A DNA stretch of 64,000 bases from Clostridium paraputrificum (GCF_900447045.1 NZ_UAWH01000018.1:62001-126000); one strand, 5' to 3'. Shown: positions 8,502-17,468, counted from the stretch's first letter. Notes: a model not told the origin generated them from the sequence alone. Numbers and translations: made by a program.

Positions 8502-8831
8502 ATGGAAGATTTAAAAGAGTTTAAAGAAAAGTTAATGAAGGTTAAAGGTGACATAAGCAACATCGCATTTGTAGTAAATGGAATGTTAGAAGAAATAGAA
8601 AAAATAGAAAGTGGAGAAGTAGATAAAACTTTAGATGCATCTAGGAAAATAATAGAGAATTATATAGATAAGAATGGCAATGTATTAGATAAGAAACACC
8701 AAATTGATTTATTTAATAAACTTAGAGCTATAAATAGAGGTAAAATTAGCCTTATTAATTTACTTAAGAAGTTAGATATTAACTATAGCTACCAAGGAGA
8801 TGGAGACTGGAAGGATATAGTGGTTGGTTAA
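8502..8831 (+). CDS. hypothetical helical phage protein, 109 aa
   Basis: AAAGGAG at 8487-8493 precedes the ATG. The product is charged and mostly helical, with a coiled-coil-like first 50 residues and a Gly/Asp-rich end (YQGDGDWKDIVVG). It has no membrane segment and no recognised family. It lies between two non-coding stretches and has its own ribosome site. Confidence 0.6.
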   Translation: MEDLKEFKEKLMKVKGDISNIAFVVNGMLEEIEKIESGEVDKTLDASRKIIENYIDKNGNVLDKKHQIDLFNKLRAINRGKISLINLLKKLDINYSYQGDGDWKDIVVG

Positions 8832-8843
8832 TTGTCTTTAGTT

Positions 8844-8891
8844 TAAAGGACTCGTAGTTAAAGTAAGAGTGGTTATTAGGATAAAGGACTC
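8844..8891 (+). repeat. direct repeat TAAAGGACTC
   Basis: The ten bases TAAAGGACTC occur at 8844-8853 and 8882-8891, after the 8502 gene, in a 216-base stretch without a convincing gene. AGAGT and ACTCT around the second copy can form a small hairpin. Function unknown. Confidence 0.4.
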
Positions 8892-9047
8892 TAACTATTA
8901 GTTATAATGGTTCACCTAAATGGGGGAATTAATAAATGTGAATAAAATTTTAATATTATGAAGGAATTGGAAAACTTTTGTGGAATATTTAAGTAACTGA
9001 GGGAAGTGGTGAAGGTAAGTTAATATTAAATGAAGGGAGTAAAGGGT

Positions 9048-9266
9048 ATGGATAGAATGAATTATGTGAAAAAGTTTATTAAAGAAAATAATAATGGAAT
9101 AGACCAAAAAATTATTGCAATGTATATTTGTGGTGATTTAAGGTCATACGCAGAAGATAAACGTTGTGTTGAGAAATTAGAGAAAGAAGGATATTTGAAG
9201 GTAAATAGTTGCACTATTGATAATATTGGTGTTTCAATAGATGCTATTTATTTGAAAGAATTATAA
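9048..9266 (+). CDS. small winged-helix-like protein, 72 aa
   Basis: ATG at 9048 follows AAGGGAGTAAAGGG; the in-frame ATG at 9030 lies upstream of this ribosome site. The helix-helix-strand order, with GDLRSYAEDKRCVEKLEKE then YLKVNSC, is like a small winged-helix DNA-binding domain, but no family is certain. It is the last gene before the long non-coding region and may regulate it. Confidence 0.5.
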   Translation: MDRMNYVKKFIKENNNGIDQKIIAMYICGDLRSYAEDKRCVEKLEKEGYLKVNSCTIDNIGVSIDAIYLKEL

Positions 9267-10012
9267 TAAATATAGTGTGGAAATTATTGCTTAATTAAAA
9301 ACTAAACTTGATTTTATATAAGGATTATCTATTTGGATAGTTCTTTTTATTGCAATAAAATTCAGTTTTTAAAAAGATATAACTAGAACCAATCTCTAGC
9401 AAGTCACTAAACCGTTCCTTGCTAGAGTTTGTGGAAAGAAAAAATCTTTTCATTTAATCACCTATTACAAAGGATAAAAATAGATGTTTAATCTGCTTGA
9501 TTGGATCAATATTCTAATCTCATTCAAAAAGTTCTAAGTTACTTGCTGGTAGCCAATCCAGCCACCTCCTTGCACATTTGCTTAACTTAGTAAGGGCAGT
9601 CCATATACAGGTATAAGATAGGTAATTTCCTTTCTGTGGTTAAAACGCCATCGCTCTATTTATTATTTTGGTTTCCCGATTTACCCTAAAGTGCTGAAAA
9701 ATCGGATTTAAAGAATATTTATAAGATTACATTTAATGGTGTATTGTTATAAGTATTTTATTTTTATATTAGTTTTGTCTTGTGCAACCTTAATATAAAC
9801 TTATTTTAATATAGTAGTTGCATCTATAAGCGAATAAGTAGAGTTAAGAAGATGAAATTAATGTATTAGTATAATACTTGTTATGAATTTATTAAAATCA
9901 ATATATTTATTAATTACTTTTTAATTTAATTTTAATTTAATTTCTAAAATATGATTTTTAATAACTTTTTTTGCATAATAAAAAGACTAGAACAAAACTA
10001 GTCTAAATTTTT
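9267..10012 (+). ncRNA. candidate large structured phage RNA
   Basis: About 750 bases carry no gene but show several helices. These are CTCTAGCAAG (9394-9403) with CTTGCTAGAG (9418-9427), CTAAGTTA (9534-9541) with TAACTTAG (9583-9590) enclosing GCTGG/CCAGC (9545-9549/9558-9562), CCGATTT (9676-9682) with AAATCGG (9699-9705), and TGCAAC/GTTGCA near 9783-9820. The part 9380-9700 is less AT-rich than its surroundings. It ends at an intrinsic terminator and lies just before the terminase genes. Size and prophage setting recall the GOLLD and ROOL RNAs, but I cannot assign a family. Exact ends are unknown. Confidence 0.45.
9984..10012 (+). terminator. intrinsic terminator 1 of 3
   Basis: AGACTAG (9984-9990) pairs with CTAGTCT (9998-10004), followed by AAATTTTT. 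Confidence 0.75.
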
Positions 10013-10017
10013 ATGAT

Positions 10018-10050
10018 GGGAGGGGGGGTATCCTCCCAACTATTTTTTTT
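10018..10050 (+). terminator. intrinsic terminator 2 of 3
   Basis: GGGAGG (10018-10023) pairs with CCTCCC (10032-10037), and a run of eight T follows three bases later. It lies immediately after the first terminator. Confidence 0.75.
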
Positions 10051-10101
10051 AAAAGCACGATATGAGCTTTCTAATTAGAAGGTTGATGTGGTGCTTTTTT
10101 T
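10051..10101 (+). terminator. intrinsic terminator 3 of 3
   Basis: AAAAGCAC (10051-10058) pairs with GTGCTTTT (10091-10098), with an inner stem around CTTTCTAATTAGAAGG and a T-run. Three successive terminators isolate the late genes from upstream transcription by host polymerase. Confidence 0.75.
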
Positions 10102-10136
10102 GTACCTAGAATTTTAATTAAGAGGAGTGTTGAAAG

Positions 10137-10469
10137 ATGGAAGAATCGAGAAAATTTAGAGTTACAAGTGTTAATACTGCTACTTATATTGCTTTGCAAA
10201 GTAGTATATTGCCTAGTGTAGAAAAATGCGAAGATGGAAAGGTAGAATTTGTATTTCCTTATAATGTTGCAATAGTTGCAATAAACAGAGAGTACAGAAA
10301 GGCTATGAGGGGAGAAGCGTCTCAAATGGTTGACTTAAGAGATTTTATATACCTTAGAAATAATTTAGTAAGCAATAAAAGAGATATTTTAAATGAGGAC
10401 ACACATAAATTTGTTTATGAGGAAAATGAAGATATATTTTCTCATTATCACAAGGTAGGTGAAAGATAA
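10137..10469 (+). CDS. hypothetical phage protein, DUF5659-like
   Basis: 110 residues from ATG 10137 with GAGGAGTGTTG upstream. The arrangement (a short FRVTSVNTATYIALQ helix, a VEFVF strand and a helix with REYRK) resembles small phage proteins of the DUF5659 type found before terminase genes, but the match is from memory and weak. First gene after the triple terminator, so probably the start of the late packaging operon. Its stop codon overlaps the next ATG. Confidence 0.55.
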   Translation: MEESRKFRVTSVNTATYIALQSSILPSVEKCEDGKVEFVFPYNVAIVAINREYRKAMRGEASQMVDLRDFIYLRNNLVSNKRDILNEDTHKFVYEENEDIFSHYHKVGER

Positions 10470-10582
10470 TGAGAATAGTTTTAAAAACTTATAATAGAAA
10501 GTTTGTTATAAATAATAAAAAAGATATATTAGAAGAATTAGAGATATTATGGATAAAAATAACATTAAGGAAAATGAATTAG
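10469..10582 (+). CDS. small phage protein, possibly frameshifted
   Basis: 37 codons from ATG 10469, overlapping the previous stop. The last third reads unnaturally (WIKITLRKMN), while a second frame continues to 10610 as MDKNNIKENELVGIYFYKE. Joining the two frames near 10545 gives a smoother protein of about 47 residues. This suggests a one-base frameshift, real or from sequencing, or a recoding event. No function known. Confidence 0.4.
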   Translation: MRIVLKTYNRKFVINNKKDILEELEILWIKITLRKMN

Positions 10583-10625
10583 TTGGTATTTATTTTTATA
10601 AAGAATAAGGAGGTGATAAAATATA

Positions 10626-10838
10626 ATGTTAAATGAACAAAGTATAGAATTTAAAAACCTAAGAATTAAAGAAAATCCATACCTGTTAGGAAATAAAATA
10701 ATTGAAGGATTATTGAATGGTACTAAGGTGTTTTTTATAGTTAAAAATGATGATTTAGAAAGTGTAATTGAAGAGTATGTTAATGAAATTTATTCCAAAA
10801 CAGCTTTGAAATCTATTAATGATGGGTTAAAGCTGTAA
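10626..10838 (+). CDS. hypothetical phage protein, 70 aa
   Basis: ATG 10626 after AGGAGGTGATAAAATATA. Small soluble protein with a beta hairpin (TKVFFIVKN) and a C-terminal helix. It lies directly before TerS in the packaging operon. Family not recognised. Confidence 0.55.
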   Translation: MLNEQSIEFKNLRIKENPYLLGNKIIEGLLNGTKVFFIVKNDDLESVIEEYVNEIYSKTALKSINDGLKL

Positions 10839-10867
10839 ACTTGTTAAGCGTATTAGGAGGTGATATA

Positions 10868-11269
10868 ATGAAGTTTACAGGTAGACCGCCAAAATTTCAA
10901 GATGCTGAAGAAGTAGCAAATACAATTGAAGCTTATTTTAAAGAATGTGATGATAATAATGAACCTTATACAGTAACAGGATTAGCATTGGTATTAGGGA
11001 TATCCATGAAGAGTTTAAGAGATTACAAGAACTGTGTTGATGATGTTAATATATTAAAACAACTGGATATAGATACGAAACAACAACTTAGTAACATCGT
11101 TAAAAGGGCATATTTAATGTGCCAAAATTATAGCGAAAAGAAGATGTTAGATCCTTCTTGTAGTAAGAATCCAGTCAGTTACATATTCTCTTTAAAGAAT
11201 TTTGGATGGGCAGATAAGCAAGAGGTAGTACAAACTACTAATACTATAGAAGTATCATTAGAGGACTAG
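10868..11269 (+). CDS. terminase small subunit
   Basis: 133 residues from ATG 10868, preceded by AGGAGGTGATATA; an in-frame start at 10841 is upstream of this ribosome site. The N-terminus GRPPKF followed by a helix-turn-helix (YTVTGLALVLGISMKSLRDY) and a basic helical oligomerisation region is typical of TerS. TerS recognises the packaging site on phage DNA and activates the large subunit. TerL follows at 12456, separated by a cargo gene. Confidence 0.75.
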   Translation: MKFTGRPPKFQDAEEVANTIEAYFKECDDNNEPYTVTGLALVLGISMKSLRDYKNCVDDVNILKQLDIDTKQQLSNIVKRAYLMCQNYSEKKMLDPSCSKNPVSYIFSLKNFGWADKQEVVQTTNTIEVSLED

Positions 11270-11712
11270 TAATTAGAAAGAGCTTACATATAATATATGT
11301 AGGTTCTATTGTAGTTACTATATAAATGTAGGGAAATAATTAGGCAGTTCTAATTGATAATTCGTGTTGACCTACACGAAGTAATAAAAAAGAGCCAAAA
11401 AGTTTAGTATAATTAAACAAAAATGTACATCTAATTGAGAATATAATAGCTGTGGATAACTAAGGAATGGCTTAGTACCAAGGGTTAGAGTAGTGTGTAA
11501 GATTATTTCGTGAAATTGATTATTTAGTGAAGTTTTATATTTTGTGTTTAAAATATAGGGAAATAATTGATTAGATAGGGGGTATATTCTAAATTTTAGG
11601 TCTATATATTAGGGTATACCTACAGAAAATATTTTTTCTCATAAAAAGGAACTATATAACATAATGCAGGAAAATAATATATAATGTAGAATTATTTTGC
11701 TGAGGTGAAATT
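11270..11712 (+). other. intergenic region before the cargo membrane gene
   Basis: No gene. A hairpin TTCGTGT (11361-11367) with ACACGAA (11374-11380) lies within it. A TATAAT -10 box occurs at 11680-11685 with only a weak -35 (ATAACA near 11656). The ribosome site GAGGTG precedes the next ATG. The 443 bases probably came in with the cargo gene. Confidence 0.45.
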
Positions 11713-12393
11713 ATGATTAAAAAAATTAGAAGAATGATTAAAAAAAGTAGAAAAAGGGATAAAGAAAAACAAGAAGATAAAATTGTTAATGAAATCAAAA
11801 GACTAAAGAAACTTAGTGAGGAAGAACTAAATAAAGAGAAATATAAATTAATAGCATGTGGTAAAACGAATAGGAATTATAAAAATGTTTTAAGTGGATT
11901 TACAATTTTAGTAACAATAATTATATCGTTCATGACTATTGTTCAAGGGATAGATAGTAGTACTACAGTTTCTACAGATGCACATTTAAGATATATGTAT
12001 GATAAAAAATTCGAATTATATAAATTAGAACATTCAAATGAAGAATATATAGATTATGTAAATGAGCAAATGAAAGAATATAAAGAGGCTCCGGAAAATA
12101 ATCTAAGTAATGCGTTAAAATTAATTAATAGTAGTTTTCTTCCTATAATTGCATTATATATTTTTATAGGCGTAATTAGTATAAGAACACTAAAGAAAGC
12201 TGATAAAGCATCAATTTGTGAAACATTAGTAATATTTATTGATGATGAATTGGAAAGACGTAATAGAATAAATGCAAATGTTGAACTAAAAGAAAGTATT
12301 AAAGATGATATATGTAGATTACAAATTAAGTCCATAGAAATTGAGGAAAGCATAAAGTATATAGAAAAAATATCAAAATCAATATCTCGATAG
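11713..12393 (+). CDS. two-span membrane protein inserted between terS and terL
   Basis: 226 residues: a very basic cytosolic N-terminus (1-40), a membrane span at about 60-80, an outside loop of about 60 residues, a second span at about 142-160, and a charged coiled-coil C-terminus. It has its own promoter-like sequence and its own terminator (12400), and it interrupts the terS-terL pair that is otherwise contiguous in phages. That is the usual layout of a cargo (moron) gene expressed from the lysogen, so superinfection exclusion or another host-benefit role is possible. No family recognised. Confidence 0.6.
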   Translation: MIKKIRRMIKKSRKRDKEKQEDKIVNEIKRLKKLSEEELNKEKYKLIACGKTNRNYKNVLSGFTILVTIIISFMTIVQGIDSSTTVSTDAHLRYMYDKKFELYKLEHSNEEYIDYVNEQMKEYKEAPENNLSNALKLINSSFLPIIALYIFIGVISIRTLKKADKASICETLVIFIDDELERRNRINANVELKESIKDDICRLQIKSIEIEESIKYIEKISKSISR

Positions 12394-12399
12394 AATTTG

Positions 12400-12431
12400 A
12401 GAACTAGATATAAAATTCTAGTTCTTTTTTT
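12400..12431 (+). terminator. terminator of the cargo gene
   Basis: AGAACTAG (12400-12407) pairs with CTAGTTCT (12418-12425), then a run of T. It lies 25 bases before the TerL ribosome site. Confidence 0.8.
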
Positions 12432-12455
12432 ATACCCCAAATTAGACAAAAGGAG

Positions 12456-13736
12456 GTGGTAGATATAGCTACTACAAAGTTTAAAATATCTAAGAAAATG
12501 TTTAATGATGCGTATCTGCCGTACTTAGAGCAGTATAATAAAAGGCACGAAGTGTATTATGGTGGAGGTGGTAGTGGTAAATCTGTTTTTGTCACTCAGA
12601 AATTACTTTATAAATACCTTAAATATCCAAACAGAAAATGCTTAGTAATTAGAAAAATAAATAATACCCTAAGAGATTCTGTATTTGCATTATTTAAAAG
12701 TACACTATCGGATTGGCAATTGTATGATAAATGTAAGATAAACAAAACAGAATTAACAATAGAACTACCTAATGGTAGTCTTTTTTTGTGCAAAGGATTA
12801 GATGACCCTGAAAAGATTAAGTCCATAGCTAATATTGATGATATTTGGATAGAAGAGGCAACAGATATTGATGAATTTGATTACGACCAACTATGTTTAA
12901 GACTACGTTCTAAAAATCCATTTAATCAAGTTATTGTGTCATTTAACCCTATATCTAAATCTAATTGGGTTTACAAAAAGTGGTTTGCAGAAGATGCAGA
13001 TTACAACAAAGATACAACAACAATTTTGCATACAACATATTTAGACAATAGGTTTTTACCACAGGACTACATAAATAATTTGTTGGAGATGAAGAAAACA
13101 AACCCAGCATATTATAACATTTATGCTCTTGGAGAGTTTGCTACCTTAGATAAATTAGTATATACAAATTGGGAAGTTAAAGATTTTGACTATATAGAAT
13201 TGCTAAAAACTAACAAATATTATGCTATTTTTGGATTAGACTGGGGATTCACAAACGATAAAACAGCGATTATAGCGTCCTTAATAAATGAAAAAGATAA
13301 AGAAATATATATTTATTGGGAGTATGGACAAACACACATGACAAATGAAGATATTTTTAAAGTATTAGAAGAAAATAGACTAGTTAAAGAGAGATTGGTG
13401 TGTGATAGTTCTGAACCCAAAAGTATAGAAGAATTAAAGCGATTAGGTTGTAGAAGAGTTATAGGAGCCAGTAAAGGGCATGATAGTATAAATAATGGTA
13501 TCCAGCTTATACAACAATATAAAATATATATACATCCTAGTTGTGTACAAGTTCAAGAGGAATTTAAGAACTATACTTGGTTAAAAGACAGAAAAACAAA
13601 TGAATATATTAATAAACCAATAGATAAATATAACCACTTTATGGATGCATTTAGATATAGTGTCATGGATAAAGTAGGAGGTAAAAATAAGAGTGGAACT
13701 TTAAGAATAGGTTCTATTACAGATTTATACAGATAG
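12456..13736 (+). CDS. terminase large subunit
   Basis: About 426 residues of the PBSX/SPP1-type TerL family, the DNA-packaging motor with N-terminal ATPase and C-terminal nuclease. Walker A GGGGSGKS lies about 35 residues in and Walker B IDDIWIEEATD at about 127-137. Nuclease acidic residues appear in GLDWGFTND, VCDSSEP and HFMDAFRY. The annotated GTG at 12456 overlaps the strong AGGAGG (12451-12456), so translation more likely starts downstream; the only codon at ideal spacing is ATA at 12465, and the next ATG is at 12499. Head proteins follow in order. Confidence 0.9.
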   Translation: MVDIATTKFKISKKMFNDAYLPYLEQYNKRHEVYYGGGGSGKSVFVTQKLLYKYLKYPNRKCLVIRKINNTLRDSVFALFKSTLSDWQLYDKCKINKTELTIELPNGSLFLCKGLDDPEKIKSIANIDDIWIEEATDIDEFDYDQLCLRLRSKNPFNQVIVSFNPISKSNWVYKKWFAEDADYNKDTTTILHTTYLDNRFLPQDYINNLLEMKKTNPAYYNIYALGEFATLDKLVYTNWEVKDFDYIELLKTNKYYAIFGLDWGFTNDKTAIIASLINEKDKEIYIYWEYGQTHMTNEDIFKVLEENRLVKERLVCDSSEPKSIEELKRLGCRRVIGASKGHDSINNGIQLIQQYKIYIHPSCVQVQEEFKNYTWLKDRKTNEYINKPIDKYNHFMDAFRYSVMDKVGGKNKSGTLRIGSITDLYR

Positions 13737-13751
13737 AAAGGAGAAAAGTAA

Positions 13752-15137
13752 ATGAATGAAAATGCAGTAATTGGATTAGCTAAATTGTGCTATAAAATGT
13801 ATTCCAGTAAATTAGAGTACTACGATAAAATTAATAAATATTACTATGGAAACACAGATAGTTTAGTTAATTTCAAACCAATGGCAGGTAGAGCAAATTT
13901 AAAGCCTAGAACTAATTTTGTTCAAAAATTTGTTGATGAAGAGGCAAGTTATAGCTTTGGAAATAACATTACATATGTATCTAAAGATAATAATAAAGAA
14001 GTTATTAAGGATATAGATTATATTTTAAGTGGATACAAGGCTGATTATGATATTAACCTAGGAATGGAGTTAATTAAATACGGAATTTGCTATGAAATTA
14101 ATTATAGAAAGAATGGTAAGTTTAAAAGTAAGAAGGTAAGTCCTTTAAACGGATATATGTTCGTAGATGAAGATGACGAGCCTGTAATGTTTATTCATGT
14201 TTTTAAAAAGCCTTTTAAAGATGATGAGTTTATAGATGTATATACAAACACTACTATTTATCACTTTAACCATAGTTTCAATGAAGTTTCAACTCCAACA
14301 CCACACTTTTTTGGTATTGTTCCGGTAGGTGTAGGAATGATTGGAGGTAATTCTTATAACGAAGATAGAGGTTATATAGAAGGTGATAAAACTATATATA
14401 GAACAATTAAAACTCTACAAGATGCCTTTGAAACTAATTTAGGAGATAGTGCTTCGGAAATATCCGATTTAAGAAATGCAATTTTGAAGATATTTAATAT
14501 TACATTAGAAGATGAAGTAGATAAAGAAGGTAATCCTATATTAGATGCAAATGGGAATGTAAAAAAGAAAGAGCCTATAATTAGAAATAATCAAATCATG
14601 TATTTTAATGGAGAAGGTGATTCAAAGCCTGATGCAGAATGGTTGATAAAAAATGTTAACGATGCATTTATAAGAAATACTAGAAATGATATTAAGGATT
14701 TAATGTATGTCTTAACTAATCATATCGATACTAATGAAAAACTACAATCTAATTTAAGTGGAGTAGCTTTACGTAGTAGATTACAAGGGTTAGAAAGTAA
14801 GTGTACTTATAATGCAAAAGCTTTTGAGAACTTGCTTAGAACGAGACTAGAATGTATGTTTAAGTATTTAGATATGACTCAAGGAAAGAGGTATGATGTT
14901 AACTTAATAGAGGTTAAATTTACCCCTAACGTTCCTATTGATGAGGATAGAATAGCAGATAGAATCTCTAAAATACCTCATGATGTTGTTAGTAACGAAA
15001 CTAAAAGATCTTGGTTGTCTTCTGTTAGCGTTAATGAGGAAGCTAAAATTGAAGAGGAAGATAAAAAAGCTAAGGATAATATGTTTGATATGGATAATTT
15101 CGCCAATAAAGAGGGGTTAGACGATGGAACCGAATAA
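13752..15137 (+). CDS. phage portal protein (SPP1 gp6 type)
   Basis: 461 residues following TerL, with AAAGGAG upstream. The SPP1-type portal family is recognised from the N-terminal YYYGNTDSL region, the central strands, and the helical C-terminal part around TNEKLQSNLSGVALRSRLQGLE (contains the conserved SG.AL motif). The portal forms the dodecameric ring at one capsid vertex through which DNA enters and leaves. Its end overlaps the next gene by 14 bases. Confidence 0.9.
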   Translation: MNENAVIGLAKLCYKMYSSKLEYYDKINKYYYGNTDSLVNFKPMAGRANLKPRTNFVQKFVDEEASYSFGNNITYVSKDNNKEVIKDIDYILSGYKADYDINLGMELIKYGICYEINYRKNGKFKSKKVSPLNGYMFVDEDDEPVMFIHVFKKPFKDDEFIDVYTNTTIYHFNHSFNEVSTPTPHFFGIVPVGVGMIGGNSYNEDRGYIEGDKTIYRTIKTLQDAFETNLGDSASEISDLRNAILKIFNITLEDEVDKEGNPILDANGNVKKKEPIIRNNQIMYFNGEGDSKPDAEWLIKNVNDAFIRNTRNDIKDLMYVLTNHIDTNEKLQSNLSGVALRSRLQGLESKCTYNAKAFENLLRTRLECMFKYLDMTQGKRYDVNLIEVKFTPNVPIDEDRIADRISKIPHDVVSNETKRSWLSSVSVNEEAKIEEEDKKAKDNMFDMDNFANKEGLDDGTE

Positions 15138-16008
15138 GTATCAGATTAAATTTACTGATAATAATATAGAAATTAATAAGTTGCTATTTGATATATATGA
15201 TAGGGATATAAAGAAATTAATGTCTTTACATAAAAAAGATAGAGATAAAATATTGAATGAAGTAGCTAACATAATGCTGAAGTATGAAATTACTGAAAAT
15301 GTAATGAATTTATCAGATATTGAAAAGATGAAGATAAATAAAGAAATAACTAATTCTATTACATCTACTTTTAAAGAACAAGCAGAAATTGAAAGTAAAG
15401 ATATTGGTAACTTATTAAATAATATAGCAAAAGATAAATATTATCTAAATAGCTTTAATCTATCTTTAGGATTGGACTTTAATTTAAAAAAGATTGATTC
15501 TAAAACACTTAACAGGATTATTAATAAGACTATTAAGGGAAAGAATTATTCTGATAGAATTTGGTCTAATAAAAATAATATAGCTAAAATACTACAAAAA
15601 GAAATAAAAGATTTTATAGAAGGCAAAACATCTGTAAATAATATAAGCACTATTCTTAAAGATAGATTTAATCAAAGTGCATATGCAACTAAAAGACTTA
15701 TAAATAACGAAACAGCTAGGGTAATGGAAGAGAGTAATAGTAAATGGATGAACGATTTAGGAGTTGAATATGTAATGTATATGGGAACATTGGACAACCA
15801 TACGTGTGATGATTGTGGAGAATATGATGGACAAGTATATAAAAGGGGAGAAGAACCAGTTAAAACTCCTGTGCATGTTGGCTGTAGGTGTACTTATTCA
15901 GCAATTCCTAATCCAAATTGGAAACCTAATAAAAGAATGGACAATGAAACTAAAGAAATTATAAGTTGGAATTCTTATAATGATTGGAAAAAAGAACAAG
16001 GCTTATAG
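15124..16008 (+). CDS. minor head protein (SPP1 gp7 / MuF type)
   Basis: 294 residues. The N-terminal 200 residues are helical. The C-terminal MuF domain has the typical TLDNHTCDDCGEYDGQVY with paired Cys and ends in PVHVGCRC, as in SPP1 gp7 and Mu gpF. Members of this family join the procapsid near the portal and influence DNA ejection. Start chosen at 15124 by overlap coupling with the portal gene. Confidence 0.85.
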   Translation: MEPNKYQIKFTDNNIEINKLLFDIYDRDIKKLMSLHKKDRDKILNEVANIMLKYEITENVMNLSDIEKMKINKEITNSITSTFKEQAEIESKDIGNLLNNIAKDKYYLNSFNLSLGLDFNLKKIDSKTLNRIINKTIKGKNYSDRIWSNKNNIAKILQKEIKDFIEGKTSVNNISTILKDRFNQSAYATKRLINNETARVMEESNSKWMNDLGVEYVMYMGTLDNHTCDDCGEYDGQVYKRGEEPVKTPVHVGCRCTYSAIPNPNWKPNKRMDNETKEIISWNSYNDWKKEQGL

Positions 16009-16044
16009 AAGTATAGGTTTTTATTGTATTTAAAATTAATTAAT

Positions 16045-16096
16045 GGATAGGTTAAAGCATGAGTAGGGTATGTTCCTACCAGCCTATCCTTTTTAT
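16045..16096 (+). terminator. intrinsic terminator in the head operon
   Basis: GGATAGG (16045-16051) pairs with CCTATCC (16083-16089) and an inner TAGG/CCTA stem stacks below; a TTTTTATT run follows. Confidence 0.7.
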
Positions 16097-16132
16097 TATG
16101 TAAAAAATAGTAGAAAGGATAGATTTATATAA

Positions 16133-16795
16133 ATGAGTAGTAAAGTTAATTATGAAAATGAAATATGGCGAGACATAGAAGGGTATGAAGATTTATACCG
16201 AGTGAGTAATTGTGGGAGAATTATGAGTTTACCTAAAATAAAAGGTGTAGGGTATTATACAAAAGAAATAATATTAAAACCTAAAATTAATAAGGTTACT
16301 GGGTATTTACAAGTCAACTTGTATAAAAATAAGAAACGAAAAACTCATAACATCCATAAATTAGTTGCTATGACTTTTATTCCAAACCCACAAAATAAAC
16401 CATTTATAGACCATAGTAATACTATAAAAACAGATAATAGAGTAGAAAATTTAAGATGGGTTACTAGAAAAGAAAATCAGAATAATGAATTAACTAGAAA
16501 ACATTTAAGTGAATGTAATAAGGGTAAAAAATTATCAGAGGAAACCAAAAATAAAATCAGTAATGCACTAATTGGAAATGATTATAGTAGCAAAAAAATA
16601 ATTTGTACCACTACCTTTATGGTATTTAATAGTGTAAAAGAGGGGGCAAATTATTATGGAATAAGATATCCGGAAATTATATCTAGATGTTGTTTACGTA
16701 GAAAATATAGTAAAAGTGCTGGAAAATTACAAGATGGTACACCTTTAAGGTGGATGTATTATGATGAGTGGTTACAAACTAAAAATGTAGCTTAA
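16133..16795 (+). CDS. HNH homing endonuclease with NUMOD4 domain
   Basis: 220 residues. The start, ENEIWRDIEGYEDLYRVSN, is a clear NUMOD4 module; an HNH core (HKLVAMTFIPNP, then DHSNTIKTDNRVENLRWVT) follows. The C-terminal half has NUMOD3-like GKKLSEETKNKIS and a helix-turn-helix. These enzymes cut phage DNA and copy themselves into gene-free sites. It sits behind a terminator between the MuF and scaffold genes, so it is a free-standing homing gene in the late operon. Confidence 0.9.
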   Translation: MSSKVNYENEIWRDIEGYEDLYRVSNCGRIMSLPKIKGVGYYTKEIILKPKINKVTGYLQVNLYKNKKRKTHNIHKLVAMTFIPNPQNKPFIDHSNTIKTDNRVENLRWVTRKENQNNELTRKHLSECNKGKKLSEETKNKISNALIGNDYSSKKIICTTTFMVFNSVKEGANYYGIRYPEIISRCCLRRKYSKSAGKLQDGTPLRWMYYDEWLQTKNVA

Positions 16796-16852
16796 TAAAT
16801 AAAAATAAATATGTGCTAGTCTAAGGGTTAGCGTGTGAAAGGAATGATACAT

Positions 16853-17464
16853 ATGGATATTGAAGAAATAAAAAAATATTTAAACGATAATAGTGAAACA
16901 GAGGAAGTAAAAGAATTTATGGAATCAATGAAACCTCAAATTAATAGAGAGTCTGTGGAAGCGTGGACTAAAGAAGGAGAGGGTAGGAGTTGGTTGGATA
17001 GAATTTGTGATATATATAGTAGTAAAGCTATTGAAACAGCTAAAAGTAATGCAATAGCCAAATTTAAAGAAAATGATATGCAAAAACTTATAGATGAAGC
17101 TGTTAAAGCAAAATCAAATGAGGGAAAAACTCCTGAACAAATAAAACTTGAAGAATTAGAAACTAAATTAGCAGAAATGGAAAAAGAAAAAACTATAGCT
17201 ACTAATAAAGCTAATTATTCTAAGGTTTTAACAGAAAAGGGGTTACCTGTAGATTTGTTAGATTTTATTTATGCCGATGAAGAAGAAGTATTTAATGGAA
17301 ATATAGAAAAAATAAACACTATATTGCAAAGTGCTGTCACTTCTAGCACAAATGAAATTTTAAATAAAAATGAATATATTCCTCCTACTTCTGGCGGAGG
17401 GGTAGCACTAACTGGTGTTGAAAAAGCATTCTATGAAATGAATGGAGATTTAGCACCACAATAA
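16853..17464 (+). CDS. capsid scaffold protein
   Basis: 203 residues from ATG 16853 (GAAAGGA upstream; the in-frame start at 16835 is too early). It is acidic and helical, with a central coiled coil rich in Lys and Glu and a Gly-rich loop near the end (PPTSGGGVALTG). This composition and the position just before the major capsid gene fit the DUF4355-type scaffold family, which templates procapsid assembly and then leaves. Confidence 0.75.
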   Translation: MDIEEIKKYLNDNSETEEVKEFMESMKPQINRESVEAWTKEGEGRSWLDRICDIYSSKAIETAKSNAIAKFKENDMQKLIDEAVKAKSNEGKTPEQIKLEELETKLAEMEKEKTIATNKANYSKVLTEKGLPVDLLDFIYADEEEVFNGNIEKINTILQSAVTSSTNEILNKNEYIPPTSGGGVALTGVEKAFYEMNGDLAPQ

Positions 17465-17468
17465 TGAA

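Noticed and set aside
9325..9453. 42-codon minus-strand frame in the non-coding region
   Set aside because: It covers both arms of a 10-bp palindrome, so RNA structure explains it better; the ribosome site is weak.
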